A DNA stretch of 64,000 nucleotides, from contig JAFGWL010000018.1 of assembly GCA_016937175.1 (NCBI GenBank), positions 27,649 through 91,648 of the forward strand. Direction: 5' to 3'. Both the position numbers and the translations under genes were made by a program. Source of the stretch: Candidatus Mcinerneyibacteriota bacterium. GTDB taxonomy: Bacteria > Macinerneyibacteriota > Macinerneyibacteria > Macinerneyibacteriales > DSCS01. Numbering within the stretch: the stretch's first letter is position 1; every line of letters starts with the position of its first letter. Below are positions 9,214-20,499 of the stretch, one piece after another. The notes beneath the pieces are model-generated. The model was not told the origin of the DNA, made no database searches, and saw only the letters and a program-made list of their open reading frames with translations.

Positions 9214-11283
9214 TCAGCGTGATATCATAATCACGTCGACGCGCCTGTTGTTCGCCCGTCCCTTTGCATTCTTGTTGGTATCGACGGGCATATCTTCTCC
9301 GTAGGCAACGGTGATAATCCGCTCTTCGCTCACCCCTTTATCCACAAGGTATTTTTTTACCATTTCTGCGCGTTCACGGGAGAGCTTCTCATTAGCCTGC
9401 CTTGTCCCCACATTATCCGTATGTCCTTCCACCCGGACCTTAGCCTCCGGATAAAGGGCCAGTGTCTCCACAGCTTTATCCAACTGGCTCTTCTGGGAAG
9501 CATCGAGGGTATAAGCATTCTCCGCAAAGCGTATCCTGGCCATGAGGAAGAGAGCCGGGACAGGAGGCTTCTCCTCGATAACGGGGGTCTCGATCACTTC
9601 CCCGGCAGGAGCAGTAACCGGGAGGGCGATGATCAGGCTTTCTCCGCTGTTTCCCGCTTTATCGGTGATACGGGCATAGACATCGAGTGATTCTCCTTCA
9701 GCCGGAACTGACCCGTCAGCCAGATACCCGCTCCACTCGAAACCGTCTTTCAACCCGTTATAAATGATCTCATGGACCGTCTCTGTTCCCTTTTTAACAA
9801 TAATACGGGTCTCTGTGACATCCACCGCTTCGTGAGGAGTAACGTTAAACGTGACTCCGGCTCCGGGGGAAAGGGCCTCAGGCATGACAGTCAATGTCAC
9901 CCCCGGATTCTTTGCCCGTGCGGAAAACTGGACGGTATTACTGCTCCCTTTGTTGCCGAAACGGTCCTTGACCGTCATTACGGCCGTATAGGCACCGTCG
10001 GAAACATTTTTCCCCTTATCATCTTTTCCGTCCCATGTGATAAAGGGCGGGAAGGGCTTTTTGCCCTTATATTCTCTTTTTTCATTCCCGTTCTCATCGC
10101 TGATGACCAACTCCCAGCGGGTGATGATCTCGGCGTCTTTGCTGTCGGTCAGGATCCTGACCTGGTCTTTTACTCCGTCATTATTGGGTGAGATCCACTC
10201 GTTTTCGGCCATGATACGGACCACAGGAGGGATCTTATAGGCTGATGCCATGGTCTTTTCTCCGGTATAGGCTACCTGAAACGCCATGGATGACCCGGTG
10301 TACTCTCCTGCCAGGGCATAGCCGGCGGCGATCTCAAATCCGCTGAAACGGAATCCCAGCCCTGCTGTTATCTGCCCTTCTCCGTCATAGACGGGATCGG
10401 TGGGAACCCCTTCAAAAAGGGCTCCGCCGTCCTTATAAAAGGTATTTTGCAGATATCCCGCCCTGAGGGCGATGGTATTGTTGAAGAACCACTCTTCAGC
10501 TCCTACATGAAGAGCCGAGGAGTTGGCATGGTTCATCAGGTAGTCGGCCCCCAGAGAAAAAGCTGCTTCCCCCATGAGCTGATGGTTCACTTTAAGGCCC
10601 ATTCCCACGTTGATCCCCATGGCCACATCCATGGGAGCTATGACATCCAGAAGAGAGAGGCCCAGGTTGAAGGTAGACCCCTCTTCGGTGAGAGGGACAC
10701 GGGCCAGGAAAGATACATCTCCTCCCATGGCTCCGTCTACATAATTATCAGCCGCCGAAGGGACTTCATAAGCTTCGCCAAGGGTGGGCATGATATATTT
10801 TCCGGTAAAAGCCAGGGAGAGGTCGAAACCACCCATGTTGGCTTTCCGGATCAAAGAAAGCATGGCCATATCCACAGTACAGTCATCCGGATTACTCTCA
10901 TCGATGGCTCCTGTTGTCCCGTCAGGAAGCAGAAGAGACGTTCTGACTCCGGTGATGTTCACCACGAACCAGTCTTTAAGGGGAAATGTAACCCCTCCGT
11001 AAATATTCTTATAGAGGTCAAGATCTGTATTGGGTTCTTTCATAAAAAGGCCCATCCCTCCAAAGGCATCGATCCCGTAAGAAAAACCGTATCCGGCAGG
11101 GTTGAGCAGATTACCGGTACTCCGGATCAGTCCGATGCCGGCACCCCCCATTCCCAGAGAAACGGCATCGGTATAGCCGATCCTGGTGTTCTCGTAAAAA
11201 GCTGAAGCCGGGTTCTCCCCGTCCACTGCCCACACAGAGAGGCTCAGGGACACCATTAGAACCAACAGCAAATATCTTTTCAT
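9214..11283 (-). CDS. OM beta-barrel, FlgD/Ig-like repeat and OmpA C-terminal domain protein
   Basis: Signal peptide MKRYLLLVLMVSLSLSVWA; OmpA motif VEGHTDNVGTRQANEKLSRERAEMVKKYLVDKGV; FlgD-like FITWDGKDDKGKNVSDGAYTAVMTVKD; start set at internal ATG 11283. Confidence 0.85.
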   Translation of the reverse strand: MKRYLLLVLMVSLSLSVWAVDGENPASAFYENTRIGYTDAVSLGMGGAGIGLIRSTGNLLNPAGYGFSYGIDAFGGMGLFMKEPNTDLDLYKNIYGGVTFPLKDWFVVNITGVRTSLLLPDGTTGAIDESNPDDCTVDMAMLSLIRKANMGGFDLSLAFTGKYIMPTLGEAYEVPSAADNYVDGAMGGDVSFLARVPLTEEGSTFNLGLSLLDVIAPMDVAMGINVGMGLKVNHQLMGEAAFSLGADYLMNHANSSALHVGAEEWFFNNTIALRAGYLQNTFYKDGGALFEGVPTDPVYDGEGQITAGLGFRFSGFEIAAGYALAGEYTGSSMAFQVAYTGEKTMASAYKIPPVVRIMAENEWISPNNDGVKDQVRILTDSKDAEIITRWELVISDENGNEKREYKGKKPFPPFITWDGKDDKGKNVSDGAYTAVMTVKDRFGNKGSSNTVQFSARAKNPGVTLTVMPEALSPGAGVTFNVTPHEAVDVTETRIIVKKGTETVHEIIYNGLKDGFEWSGYLADGSVPAEGESLDVYARITDKAGNSGESLIIALPVTAPAGEVIETPVIEEKPPVPALFLMARIRFAENAYTLDASQKSQLDKAVETLALYPEAKVRVEGHTDNVGTRQANEKLSRERAEMVKKYLVDKGVSEERIITVAYGEDMPVDTNKNAKGRANNRRVDVIMISR

Positions 11284-11298
11284 ATTTCCCCCTTTCAC

Positions 11299-12090
11299 TC
11301 ATTTACCCAAAAGCAATCTTTCGGCAAGTATATACGGCAAAGGCAGTTCTGCAAGTTTCTGCTGCGTTTTACGCACATCATAATCCAGCCGGACATATCG
11401 GATCGTCTTCTGTTCCGTATCCCATATGAGAAAAGAAGACATATAATTCCCGTCGCGGGGTTGTCCGACACTCCCCGGGTTGATGATATAGGCTGCCGTC
11501 TCATCCAGCTTCCAAGTTTTATCTTCAGGTTCATGCCCGGTCACCCGCTCACTGTCCATCTTTTTAATATAGAGATAGGGTTTATGGGTATGGGCGACAA
11601 AGGTCAGTTTTCCCGTATGGCCGAAAGATTCCCGGGCCATTTCACTTGAATCCAGATAATACCAGTTCTCAGGCATCTGGGGAGTGGAGTGATAAAAAGA
11701 ACCTCCGTGAAACCGTGCCGAATAGGGAAGGGATTTGACAAACCTCTGATGAGACAGGCCCATCTCTTTTTTGGTCCATATGATCGCTTCATAGGCGATC
11801 CTGTTAAAATAACTGATATCCGTAAAATTGATGACGGCAGCGTCATGGTTACCCATGATGAGATCCGCTGAGAAGCCTGAAGCCAATTCAAGCTCGCCAG
11901 GTTCCAGTTTTTCGGTCTTTTCTCCGGCCATGGCCATAAAAAGCTCCAGACACTTCACAGGATCCGGGCCATATCCCACGACATCTCCCACGTGTACGAT
12001 CCTGCGGATCTTCTCTTCCCGCAGGAAGCGGAGTACAGTCGTGAAAGCTTCAAGATTCCCGTGTATATCGGCCATTACAGCTATTCTCAT
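11299..12090 (-). CDS. Metallophosphoesterase (YfcE/calcineurin-like)
   Basis: MRIAVMADIHGNLEAF...VHVGDVVGYGPDP...IMGNHDAAV...VAHTHKP. Confidence 0.9.
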   Translation of the reverse strand: MRIAVMADIHGNLEAFTTVLRFLREEKIRRIVHVGDVVGYGPDPVKCLELFMAMAGEKTEKLEPGELELASGFSADLIMGNHDAAVINFTDISYFNRIAYEAIIWTKKEMGLSHQRFVKSLPYSARFHGGSFYHSTPQMPENWYYLDSSEMARESFGHTGKLTFVAHTHKPYLYIKKMDSERVTGHEPEDKTWKLDETAAYIINPGSVGQPRDGNYMSSFLIWDTEQKTIRYVRLDYDVRKTQQKLAELPLPYILAERLLLGK

Positions 12091-12099
12091 AATATCTTC

Positions 12100-12513
12100 T
12101 TACTCCAGGCTGTCCACATAGGCATGCAGTTTTTTGTCAAAATTCTGAGAGGCATACTTGTCGCTTAGACGAAGCCCCTCTGATATCACCAGTTTTTTGT
12201 CTGTCTTCAAGACAGTCAGCTCAAAGACACAAAGATAGATGAGAGCCTGCTCCACAAGGTGCAGCTCCCGGAAAGACCCTGTGAATGTCCGTTGAATGTA
12301 GGCCTCTATCTCCCCCATCCGCCCCTCAAGAAGAGAGATCGCTGTATGAAAAGATGCCGCTTTTCGGCTTTCCATTCCCCCGAAAAGGACCTCTTCTCCC
12401 CTCGGTTTTGCCGCCTCCCCCTCTTCGCTTTTAGCAAAAAGGTAGGCATAGAGCCATTGGAGAAGGCTGTCACGGACAGCTTTTTTGTCTTTGACATCCA
12501 TGGCGGCCATCAT
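12100..12513 (-). CDS. nusB: NusB transcription antitermination factor
   Basis: Size and C-terminal pattern LVEQALIYLCVFELTVL...ISEGLRLSDKYASQNFDKKLHAYVDSL; follows ribH. Confidence 0.75.
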   Translation of the reverse strand: MMAAMDVKDKKAVRDSLLQWLYAYLFAKSEEGEAAKPRGEEVLFGGMESRKAASFHTAISLLEGRMGEIEAYIQRTFTGSFRELHLVEQALIYLCVFELTVLKTDKKLVISEGLRLSDKYASQNFDKKLHAYVDSLE

Positions 12514-12977
12514 TATTTCATCTTTGCGGACAGATCCATGAGCTCAATAAGAGAGAGCGCGGCATCCCACCCTTTATTGCCCATTTTGGTCCCGGCTCTT
12601 TCAATGGCCTGTTCCACAGAGTCAGTGGTCAGGACACCGAAGGCCACAGGGATCTTCCCCTCCATAGAAATATGGGCGATCCCCTTGGAGACTTCCGAGG
12701 CGACATATTCAAAATGGGGTGTCCCCCCGCGAATGACTGTCGCCAGGCAGATGATCCCGTCGTAAGCCCCCTTGTCCACAAGTTTCCTCAGCAGGTACGG
12801 GATCTCAAAGGCTCCCGGGACGGGATAGACGTCCATATCGGCGCTTTTCCCGCCGTGCCGGACGAAGCAGTCCTCGGCCCCTTCCAACAGCTTTTTGTTG
12901 ATGAAATCATTGAACCGGCCGATGATCACGGCCACCTTTTTTTTATCCGCGTTTAAATGGCCTTCGATGACACGCAT
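12513..12977 (-). CDS. ribH: 6,7-dimethyl-8-ribityllumazine synthase
   Basis: [20 protein letters not shown]...[14 protein letters not shown]...[19 protein letters not shown]...[20 protein letters not shown]. Confidence 0.95.
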   Translation of the reverse strand: MRVIEGHLNADKKKVAVIIGRFNDFINKKLLEGAEDCFVRHGGKSADMDVYPVPGAFEIPYLLRKLVDKGAYDGIICLATVIRGGTPHFEYVASEVSKGIAHISMEGKIPVAFGVLTTDSVEQAIERAGTKMGNKGWDAALSLIELMDLSAKMK

Positions 12978-12993
12978 AAATCCCCCTTTTTAC

Positions 12994-14211
12994 TCAGATT
13001 TCGTCGATGAGATGGCCCATCTTCTCTTTTTTCGTCTGCAGATACTTTCTGTTATACTCTGATATCTTACCATAGATCGGGACACGTTCCACAACTTCCA
13101 TACCGTATCCTGATATCGCTACCATTTTTTTCGGGTTATTGGTCAATAGGCGGATCTTCCTGACTCCCAGGTCATGGAGTATCTGAGCCCCTATTCCGTA
13201 TTCCCTGAGATCCGGAGGGAACCCCAGAGCTACGTTGGCTTCCACAGTATCCATTCCTTTTTCCTGAAGATGGTAGGCATGGATCTTATTGATGAGTCCG
13301 ATACCGCGACCTTCCTGACGAAGATAGACGATAACGCCGCGGCCTTCCTGTTCGATGAGTTCCATTGACCTGTGGAGCTGGTCTCCGCATTCACATTTCA
13401 GGCTTCCCAGAGCGTCTCCTGTGAGGCATTCGGAATGGACCCTGACCAGGACCGGCTCTCCGTCACTCACATCTCCCTTGACTAAAGCAATATGCTCTTT
13501 ACGGTCCAGTCTGTTTTCATATCCGTAAAGAATGAATTTCCCATATTCGGTCGGCATCTCAGCTGAAGCCTTCCGGACCATGAAGGGCTCATGGCTCAAC
13601 CGGTACTCGATAAGGTCCGCTATCGTCAAAAGGAGAAGGCCGTGCTTTCGGGCGAATTTCCTGAGCCCCGGGAGCCGCATCATATGGCCGTCCTCCTCCA
13701 TGATCTCACAGATGACTCCCGAAGGATTCATCCCGGCTATCCTCATGAGATCAACAGCGGCTTCCGTATGCCCTGCCCGCTCCAGGACACCCCCCTCTTT
13801 AGCTTTCAGGGGAAAGACATGGCCCGGTTTCACAATATCCGCGGGAGAAGCTTTGGGGTTGATAGCCGTCTGAATGGTCTTTGACCGGTCAAAGGCTGAT
13901 ATCCCTGTGGTCACTCCGTGCCGGGCTTCTATTGATTCTGTAAAGGCCGTCTCGTGACTGGACTCATTCACGTCAGTCATCATCTTCAGCCCCAGCCGTT
14001 TCACCTGGTCTGATGTGAGGGATAGGCAGATGAGCCCTCTGCCGTTTGCAGCCATAAAATTGACCGCTTCCGGGGTTGCTTTTTCAGCAGCCATGAGAAG
14101 GTCTCCTTCGTTCTCTCTTTTTTCGTCGTCGACGACGATGATCATCTCTCCCTGACGTAAAGCCTCAAGGGCTTGTTCCACGGTGCAAAAGCCGCCGCTT
14201 TGATTTACCAT
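12994..14211 (-). CDS. ribBA: Bifunctional DHBP synthase / GTP cyclohydrolase II
   Basis: VVDDEKRENEGDLLMAAEKATPEAVNFMA; RVHSECLTGDALGSLKCECGDQLHRSM; YLRQEGRGIGLINKIHAY. Confidence 0.97.
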   Translation of the reverse strand: MVNQSGGFCTVEQALEALRQGEMIIVVDDEKRENEGDLLMAAEKATPEAVNFMAANGRGLICLSLTSDQVKRLGLKMMTDVNESSHETAFTESIEARHGVTTGISAFDRSKTIQTAINPKASPADIVKPGHVFPLKAKEGGVLERAGHTEAAVDLMRIAGMNPSGVICEIMEEDGHMMRLPGLRKFARKHGLLLLTIADLIEYRLSHEPFMVRKASAEMPTEYGKFILYGYENRLDRKEHIALVKGDVSDGEPVLVRVHSECLTGDALGSLKCECGDQLHRSMELIEQEGRGVIVYLRQEGRGIGLINKIHAYHLQEKGMDTVEANVALGFPPDLREYGIGAQILHDLGVRKIRLLTNNPKKMVAISGYGMEVVERVPIYGKISEYNRKYLQTKKEKMGHLIDEI

Positions 14212-14840
14212 TCTTTTAATGCCTCCTCAAGGGACCGGGATCCTTTGCCGCCCGTTATCCCTTTTAATGCCTTGTTGACATATTTACCGATCATATCATA
14301 TTCCAGATGGAGACGGTCCCCCTCTTTTTTCTCCCTGAGAGAGGTATTCTCCCAAGTGTGAGGGATGATCCCCACCCGGAAAGAATCGTATCCCGCATCG
14401 ATCACGGTGAGGCTGATCCCGTCAACAGCCACAGATCCTTTTTCTGTGACAAGAACGCTCTGTTCAGGGGAAAAAGCGATGGTCAGGATGCGGCTCTCAC
14501 CGCGCCGTTCGATGGCCCTGATCACACCGGTCCCGTCCACGTGTCCCTGGACAAAATGGCCGTCCAGCCGGCTTCCCACAGAAAGAGCACGCTCCATATT
14601 GATCTTTGTCCCCGGGGGCATCTCTCCGAAAAGGGTCCGTCGGACAGTCTCCTCCATGATCTCAAAACAGAGGGAATCCTTTGTGACGTCCACGACGGTG
14701 AGACAGGCTCCGTTACAGGCCACAGAGTCTCCGGCTTTCACATCCGGCCAGACCGAAGCGGTGATCTCCACGGCAAGGACCATTCCCGAAAGCCGTTTGG
14801 TTTTAAGAGTTCCCACCTGTTCAATGAGGCCTGTAAACAT
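14205..14840 (-). CDS. ribE: Riboflavin synthase alpha chain
   Basis: MFTGLIEQVG...GDSVACNGACLTVV; repeated lumazine-binding domain GHVDGTGV, VDGISLTV. Confidence 0.95.
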   Translation of the reverse strand: MFTGLIEQVGTLKTKRLSGMVLAVEITASVWPDVKAGDSVACNGACLTVVDVTKDSLCFEIMEETVRRTLFGEMPPGTKINMERALSVGSRLDGHFVQGHVDGTGVIRAIERRGESRILTIAFSPEQSVLVTEKGSVAVDGISLTVIDAGYDSFRVGIIPHTWENTSLREKKEGDRLHLEYDMIGKYVNKALKGITGGKGSRSLEEALKEW

Positions 14841-15897
14841 CGTGACACTTCCCTTTCAACATGATATCTTCTCCGACCTTGCGCCAAACAGGGTCTTTCA
14901 GTGGACGGGCCATTTCCATCTTCGGCACGCCCCGGCCGCCGGCCGGTGAAAGCCCTCCTCCCAGGATCCTGGGAGCGATAAAGACGACGACTTCATCAAC
15001 GAGGCCTGCTTCAAGCAGGATATGGATCGTATGAGCGCCTCCCTCGATCAGAAGGGAATAGAGGCCTTCTTTCCATAAAACTTCTGTAAACTCCCGTCCA
15101 GATAAAGCAAATCCCCCAGGGAGAGTATAATTTCTAAACCCCTTGATATCAAGATATTTTTCCTGTTGGGTCAGAATGACACCTTTCCCTTCGAAGACAT
15201 GGAACTCCGGAGAAGAGATCTCTCCCAGGGGGTCATAGATGACTTTCACCGGCTGCCACCCCCGGGGGTCGAGACGGGCGGTCAGCCGGGGATTATCCCG
15301 GAGGACAGTCCCGGCCCCTACCATGATCCCCTTGACATTGTGACGGAGCCGGTGGACCACTTCCCGGCTCTCTTCACAGGAGATCCATTTGGAATCACCG
15401 GTGCAGGTCGCGATATATCCGTCAGCGGTCATAGCATATTTCAAAATGATATAAGGTCTCTTCTGAAGGATGTTTTTTATGAAAATGCGGTTCAGCTCCC
15501 TGGCCTTCTTCTCCTGAAAACCGACACGGACTTCAACTCCGGCATTTTTTAACTTTCTGAAGCCCTCTCCGGCTACAAGGGGATTGGGGTCTTCCATGGC
15601 GGCATAGACAGCCCGGACTTTTTTTTTGATGATGAGGTCTGTACAGGGAGGAGTCTTCCCATGATGGCTGCAGGGTTCCAGAGTCACGTAAAGATCACAT
15701 CCCTCGGCCAGGCGTTCATCGATATCCAGGGCTTTCACTTCAGCGTGGGCCTCTCCGAAACGGCTGTGAAACCCTTCCCCCACAATATGGCCATCTCTGA
15801 CAGCCACGGCTCCCACATAGGGGTTAGGCTGCACAGCGGCGTCGGCTGAAGCCGCCAGTTCCAGAGCCCTTTTCATAAAACGGGGTTCATACGACAC
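14821..15897 (-). CDS. ribD: Bifunctional pyrimidine deaminase/reductase RibD
   Basis: HAEVKAL...YVTLEPCSHHGKTPPCTDLI; reductase domain ILKYAMTADGYIAT; start set at GTG 15897 preceded by AGGAGG. Confidence 0.93.
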   Translation of the reverse strand: MSYEPRFMKRALELAASADAAVQPNPYVGAVAVRDGHIVGEGFHSRFGEAHAEVKALDIDERLAEGCDLYVTLEPCSHHGKTPPCTDLIIKKKVRAVYAAMEDPNPLVAGEGFRKLKNAGVEVRVGFQEKKARELNRIFIKNILQKRPYIILKYAMTADGYIATCTGDSKWISCEESREVVHRLRHNVKGIMVGAGTVLRDNPRLTARLDPRGWQPVKVIYDPLGEISSPEFHVFEGKGVILTQQEKYLDIKGFRNYTLPGGFALSGREFTEVLWKEGLYSLLIEGGAHTIHILLEAGLVDEVVVFIAPRILGGGLSPAGGRGVPKMEMARPLKDPVWRKVGEDIMLKGKCHDVYRPH

Positions 15898-17008
15898 CGG
15901 TAAGCCTCCTGAACTCATCCAGGGCAAACCGGTCTGTCATTCCGGCGATGTAATCGGCAATAGCCCGCTCGGGGGAAGAGGCCTCCACCTCCCGCCGGTA
16001 ACGTCCGGGCAGAATATTGGGATATTTCTTGTAGAGAGAAAAGAGGGTCTCAAGACAACCTTCTGCGCTGATGCGCATCCGCTCCACACGGGGATGATTA
16101 TAGAGGTTGTCGTAGAGATATGTCTTCAGCTGCTGTCTTTTGTCGTCGATGGCGGGACTGAATCCCACCACCCGGATGTTTTTCCTTTTGATCTCTTCGA
16201 GGTCCCGGGCCTTGTTTTCATCAATATTCTTCTGAGTAGTCTCGATCAGATCGTTGATGAAAAAGGCGATGAGGGCACTTATAGTCCGGTATTTCAGGAC
16301 CTTGCCCCCGAGCCCGGCATCATCGCGGCGGGCCTCCTCCATGGCTTCTGTCCAGATAGCGATCTCTGACAGGTCATCCCACTCCAGCAGGCCCGATTCC
16401 AGGCCATCATCAAGGTCATGGTTCAGATAGGCGATCTCGTCGGCATAGTCGATGAGCTGGGCCTCCACCGTGGGGACCCGCCCCAGGTCGAAGAGCTCTT
16501 CCAGGTCTTTTGTGGATGGCTTGTCATAGGGCGTAGAGTGTTTGATGATCCCCTCCAGGGTCTCATAAGAGAGGTTCAGCCCCCTAAACGACCCGTAGCG
16601 CTCCTCCAGGTAAGTGACGATCCGATAGCTCTGCCTGTTGTGTTCAAATCCGCCGTGTCCCTCCATAAGCCTGTTGAGGACTTTCTCTCCGGTATGGCCG
16701 AAAGGAGTATGCCCCAGGTCATGGGCCAGGGCGATAGCCTCCACCAGCTCCATGTTCAGCCTCAGCCTTTTTGCCATGCTCCTGGCGATCTGGGAGACCT
16801 CCATAGTATGGGTCAGCCGCGTCCTGTAATAATCTCCTTCATGGTTGACAAAGACCTGTGTCTTGTACTCGAGTTTCCGGAACGCTTCGCAATGAATGAT
16901 CCGGTCGCGGTCCCTCTCATAGATCCCCCGGTTATCGTGAAAATTTTCTTTATTCAAACGTCCCCGGCTCTTCTCGTCTCTCATGGCATAATTTGCATAT
17001 AATTCCAT
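15887..17008 (-). CDS. dgt: dGTP triphosphohydrolase-like HD-domain protein
   Basis: RDRIIHCEAFRKLEYKTQVFVNHEGDYYRTRLTHTMEVSQIARS...ALAHDLGHTPFGHTGE. Confidence 0.9.
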   Translation of the reverse strand: MELYANYAMRDEKSRGRLNKENFHDNRGIYERDRDRIIHCEAFRKLEYKTQVFVNHEGDYYRTRLTHTMEVSQIARSMAKRLRLNMELVEAIALAHDLGHTPFGHTGEKVLNRLMEGHGGFEHNRQSYRIVTYLEERYGSFRGLNLSYETLEGIIKHSTPYDKPSTKDLEELFDLGRVPTVEAQLIDYADEIAYLNHDLDDGLESGLLEWDDLSEIAIWTEAMEEARRDDAGLGGKVLKYRTISALIAFFINDLIETTQKNIDENKARDLEEIKRKNIRVVGFSPAIDDKRQQLKTYLYDNLYNHPRVERMRISAEGCLETLFSLYKKYPNILPGRYRREVEASSPERAIADYIAGMTDRFALDEFRRLTGVV

Positions 17009-17071
17009 AGTTAGCCTCCTTTTTCAGCATAACACAGCCCCTCCATTTTTGCAATCATTTCTCGATTTTGC

Positions 17072-18500
<1,429 letters not shown>

Positions 18501-18527
18501 TTCTTTGAACCTGGCTTATCTTTATCG

Positions 18528-18558
18528 GGGCGGTCCTTCGGGCCGCCCTTTTTTTTTC
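18528..18558 (+). terminator. Intrinsic terminator of gdhA
   Basis: GGGCGGTC-CTTCG-GGCCGCCC stem followed by a T9 tract. Confidence 0.9.
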
Positions 18559-18609
18559 TTGCTCCCTTAGCGATATGCACTTATAATCATAACGCTAAAG
18601 GAGGTTAAT

Positions 18610-19578
18610 ATGCGTAGAACACTTTTGATCCTGTTTGCTGTTGTCCTGTTACTCACCGCCTGTTCCCAGGCCGGCCGTACTCCCAGGGAAGATACCCTTG
18701 TAGTAGTCCATGCCGGCAGCCTTTCTGTTCCCTTCGCGGAACTGGAAGCTGAATTTGAAAAGGCCAATCCCGGGGTGGATGTGCTGAGAGAAGCCGCCGG
18801 CAGCCGGAAATGCGCCCGCATGATCTCAGAACTGGGAAAAGAAGTCGATATCTTCGGCAGTGCAGATTACTCTGTCATCGAAAATCTTCTTTTCGATGAA
18901 TACGCCACATGGAATATCTCATTTGTGACCAATGAGATGGCCATCATGTATTCTGATAAAAGCCTCTACCGCGACGAGATCAACGGGGAAAACTGGATGG
19001 ATATCCTGCTGCGCCCCGATGTCTCTGTGGGACGAAGCAATCCCAACGCGGATCCCTGCGGATACCGTGCTCTTCTCACCTGGCAGCTGGCTGAACGCCA
19101 TTACAACCGTCCCGGCCTCTATGACAAACTGGTGAATAAAAAGAAGACCTTCATCCGCGACAAAGAGACGGATCTCATCGCCCTTGTGGAAGCCGGAGAA
19201 CTGGATTATCTCTTTATCTACCGTTCTGTGGCCCAGCAGCACCATTCACCCCACGTCATCCTGGACGATGAAATCAACCTGAAATCGCCGGCACAAGCCG
19301 ATTTCTATTCATTGGCTAAAGTAGACATCTCCGGGAAAAACCCCGGTGAAAAGATCACACAGACAGGCGCTCCCATGATCTACGGGATCACCATCCCCAG
19401 GAATGCACCTCATCCGAAGCTGGCTGAGAAGTTCCTTCTCTATCTCTTTTCCGAGGAAGGAGTCTCTATCATGGAGAAGAACGGACAGCCTTTTATCCGT
19501 CCTCCTTACGTGACTGGTAACACTGACGATGTCCCCAAAGCCGTGAAAAAGGCCTTCTCAAAAATCACTTCTGAATAG
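18610..19578 (+). CDS. Tungstate/molybdate-type ABC substrate-binding lipoprotein (WtpA/ModA-like)
   Basis: Lipobox LLTACSQ; VVVHAGSLSVPFAELEAEFEKANPGVDVLREAAGSRKCARMISELGKEVDIFGSADYSVI. Confidence 0.85.
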   Translation: MRRTLLILFAVVLLLTACSQAGRTPREDTLVVVHAGSLSVPFAELEAEFEKANPGVDVLREAAGSRKCARMISELGKEVDIFGSADYSVIENLLFDEYATWNISFVTNEMAIMYSDKSLYRDEINGENWMDILLRPDVSVGRSNPNADPCGYRALLTWQLAERHYNRPGLYDKLVNKKKTFIRDKETDLIALVEAGELDYLFIYRSVAQQHHSPHVILDDEINLKSPAQADFYSLAKVDISGKNPGEKITQTGAPMIYGITIPRNAPHPKLAEKFLLYLFSEEGVSIMEKNGQPFIRPPYVTGNTDDVPKAVKKAFSKITSE

Positions 19579-19586
19579 ATACAGAG

Positions 19587-19617
19587 AGAGCCGGCATCAG
19601 CCGGCTCTTTTTTTTCT
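19587..19617 (+). terminator. Intrinsic terminator
   Basis: AGAGCCGG-catca/g-CCGGCTCT stem followed by a long T tract. Confidence 0.88.
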
Positions 19618-19641
19618 TTCTATTAATGAGAATCTCTATCT

Positions 19642-20478
19642 TTATCCCAGAAGGTCCCGGACGAAATTGGGAAGAGCAAAGGCCGCCGTATGGACCTCTC
19701 TGTTGTAATACTTCAGAATATCAGCAAAAGCAGGACATTCCTCCGGCACCCTCGGATCCCTTTTTTTGGAGGCAAACCCGAAGAGCCAATGTCCGCTGGG
19801 GTAGGTAGGGATAAAAGCTTGATAAAAGGAAAAGACCGGAAAGATCTTTTTCAGTTTTCCGGCAATCCCCGTGACCCACTCCGGGGAATAATGGGGGTTC
19901 TCCGCCTGGTTGATGATGATACCCTCATTACTGAGAATGTCAAAACAGGACTGATAGAAAGGTGTCCCGAAAAGGCCTTCTCCCGGGCCTACGGGATCTG
20001 TAGAATCTATGATGATCAGGTCGTAGGGTTCTCCCGAATACTCTTTGATGTAAGCGACGCCGTCCCGGACCATAAGACGGACCCGGGGATCATGGTTTCC
20101 TGTAGTGAGAGAAGGAAGGAAACGTTCGGAAAGCTCTACGACAGTGCCGTCGATCTCCACCCAGTCGATGGTTCGGATATTGTCGTACCGCGTCAGTTCC
20201 CGGATCGTCCCACCGTCACCGGCTCCGATCACAAGAACCCGCTGAATACCGGGATGGACAGCCATGGCAGGATGAACGATCATCTCATGATAGACGAATT
20301 CGTCCCGGGTAGTCAGCATAGTCACTTCGTCGATGACCATGACACGACCAAAAAACGAGTTCTCGAAGATCATGATCTCCTGATAAGGACTCTTTTCACG
20401 ACAGAGGAGCTTGTCGATCTTAAATCCCAGAGACGCCTGATTCTGATAGGTTACCTCTTCCCTGAACCACTCTCCCAT
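19642..20478 (-). CDS. speE: Spermidine synthase
   Basis: VLVIGAGDGGTIRELTRYDNIRTIDWVEIDGTVVELSERFLPS...DLIIIDSTDPVGPGEGLF. Confidence 0.95.
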   Translation of the reverse strand: MGEWFREEVTYQNQASLGFKIDKLLCREKSPYQEIMIFENSFFGRVMVIDEVTMLTTRDEFVYHEMIVHPAMAVHPGIQRVLVIGAGDGGTIRELTRYDNIRTIDWVEIDGTVVELSERFLPSLTTGNHDPRVRLMVRDGVAYIKEYSGEPYDLIIIDSTDPVGPGEGLFGTPFYQSCFDILSNEGIIINQAENPHYSPEWVTGIAGKLKKIFPVFSFYQAFIPTYPSGHWLFGFASKKRDPRVPEECPAFADILKYYNREVHTAAFALPNFVRDLLG

Positions 20479-20499
20479 ACCTCTCCCCCTTTTATACCT

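Noticed and set aside
10447-11205. 252-aa plus-strand ORF
   Set aside because: Antisense to the OmpA-family gene; low-complexity, no motif.
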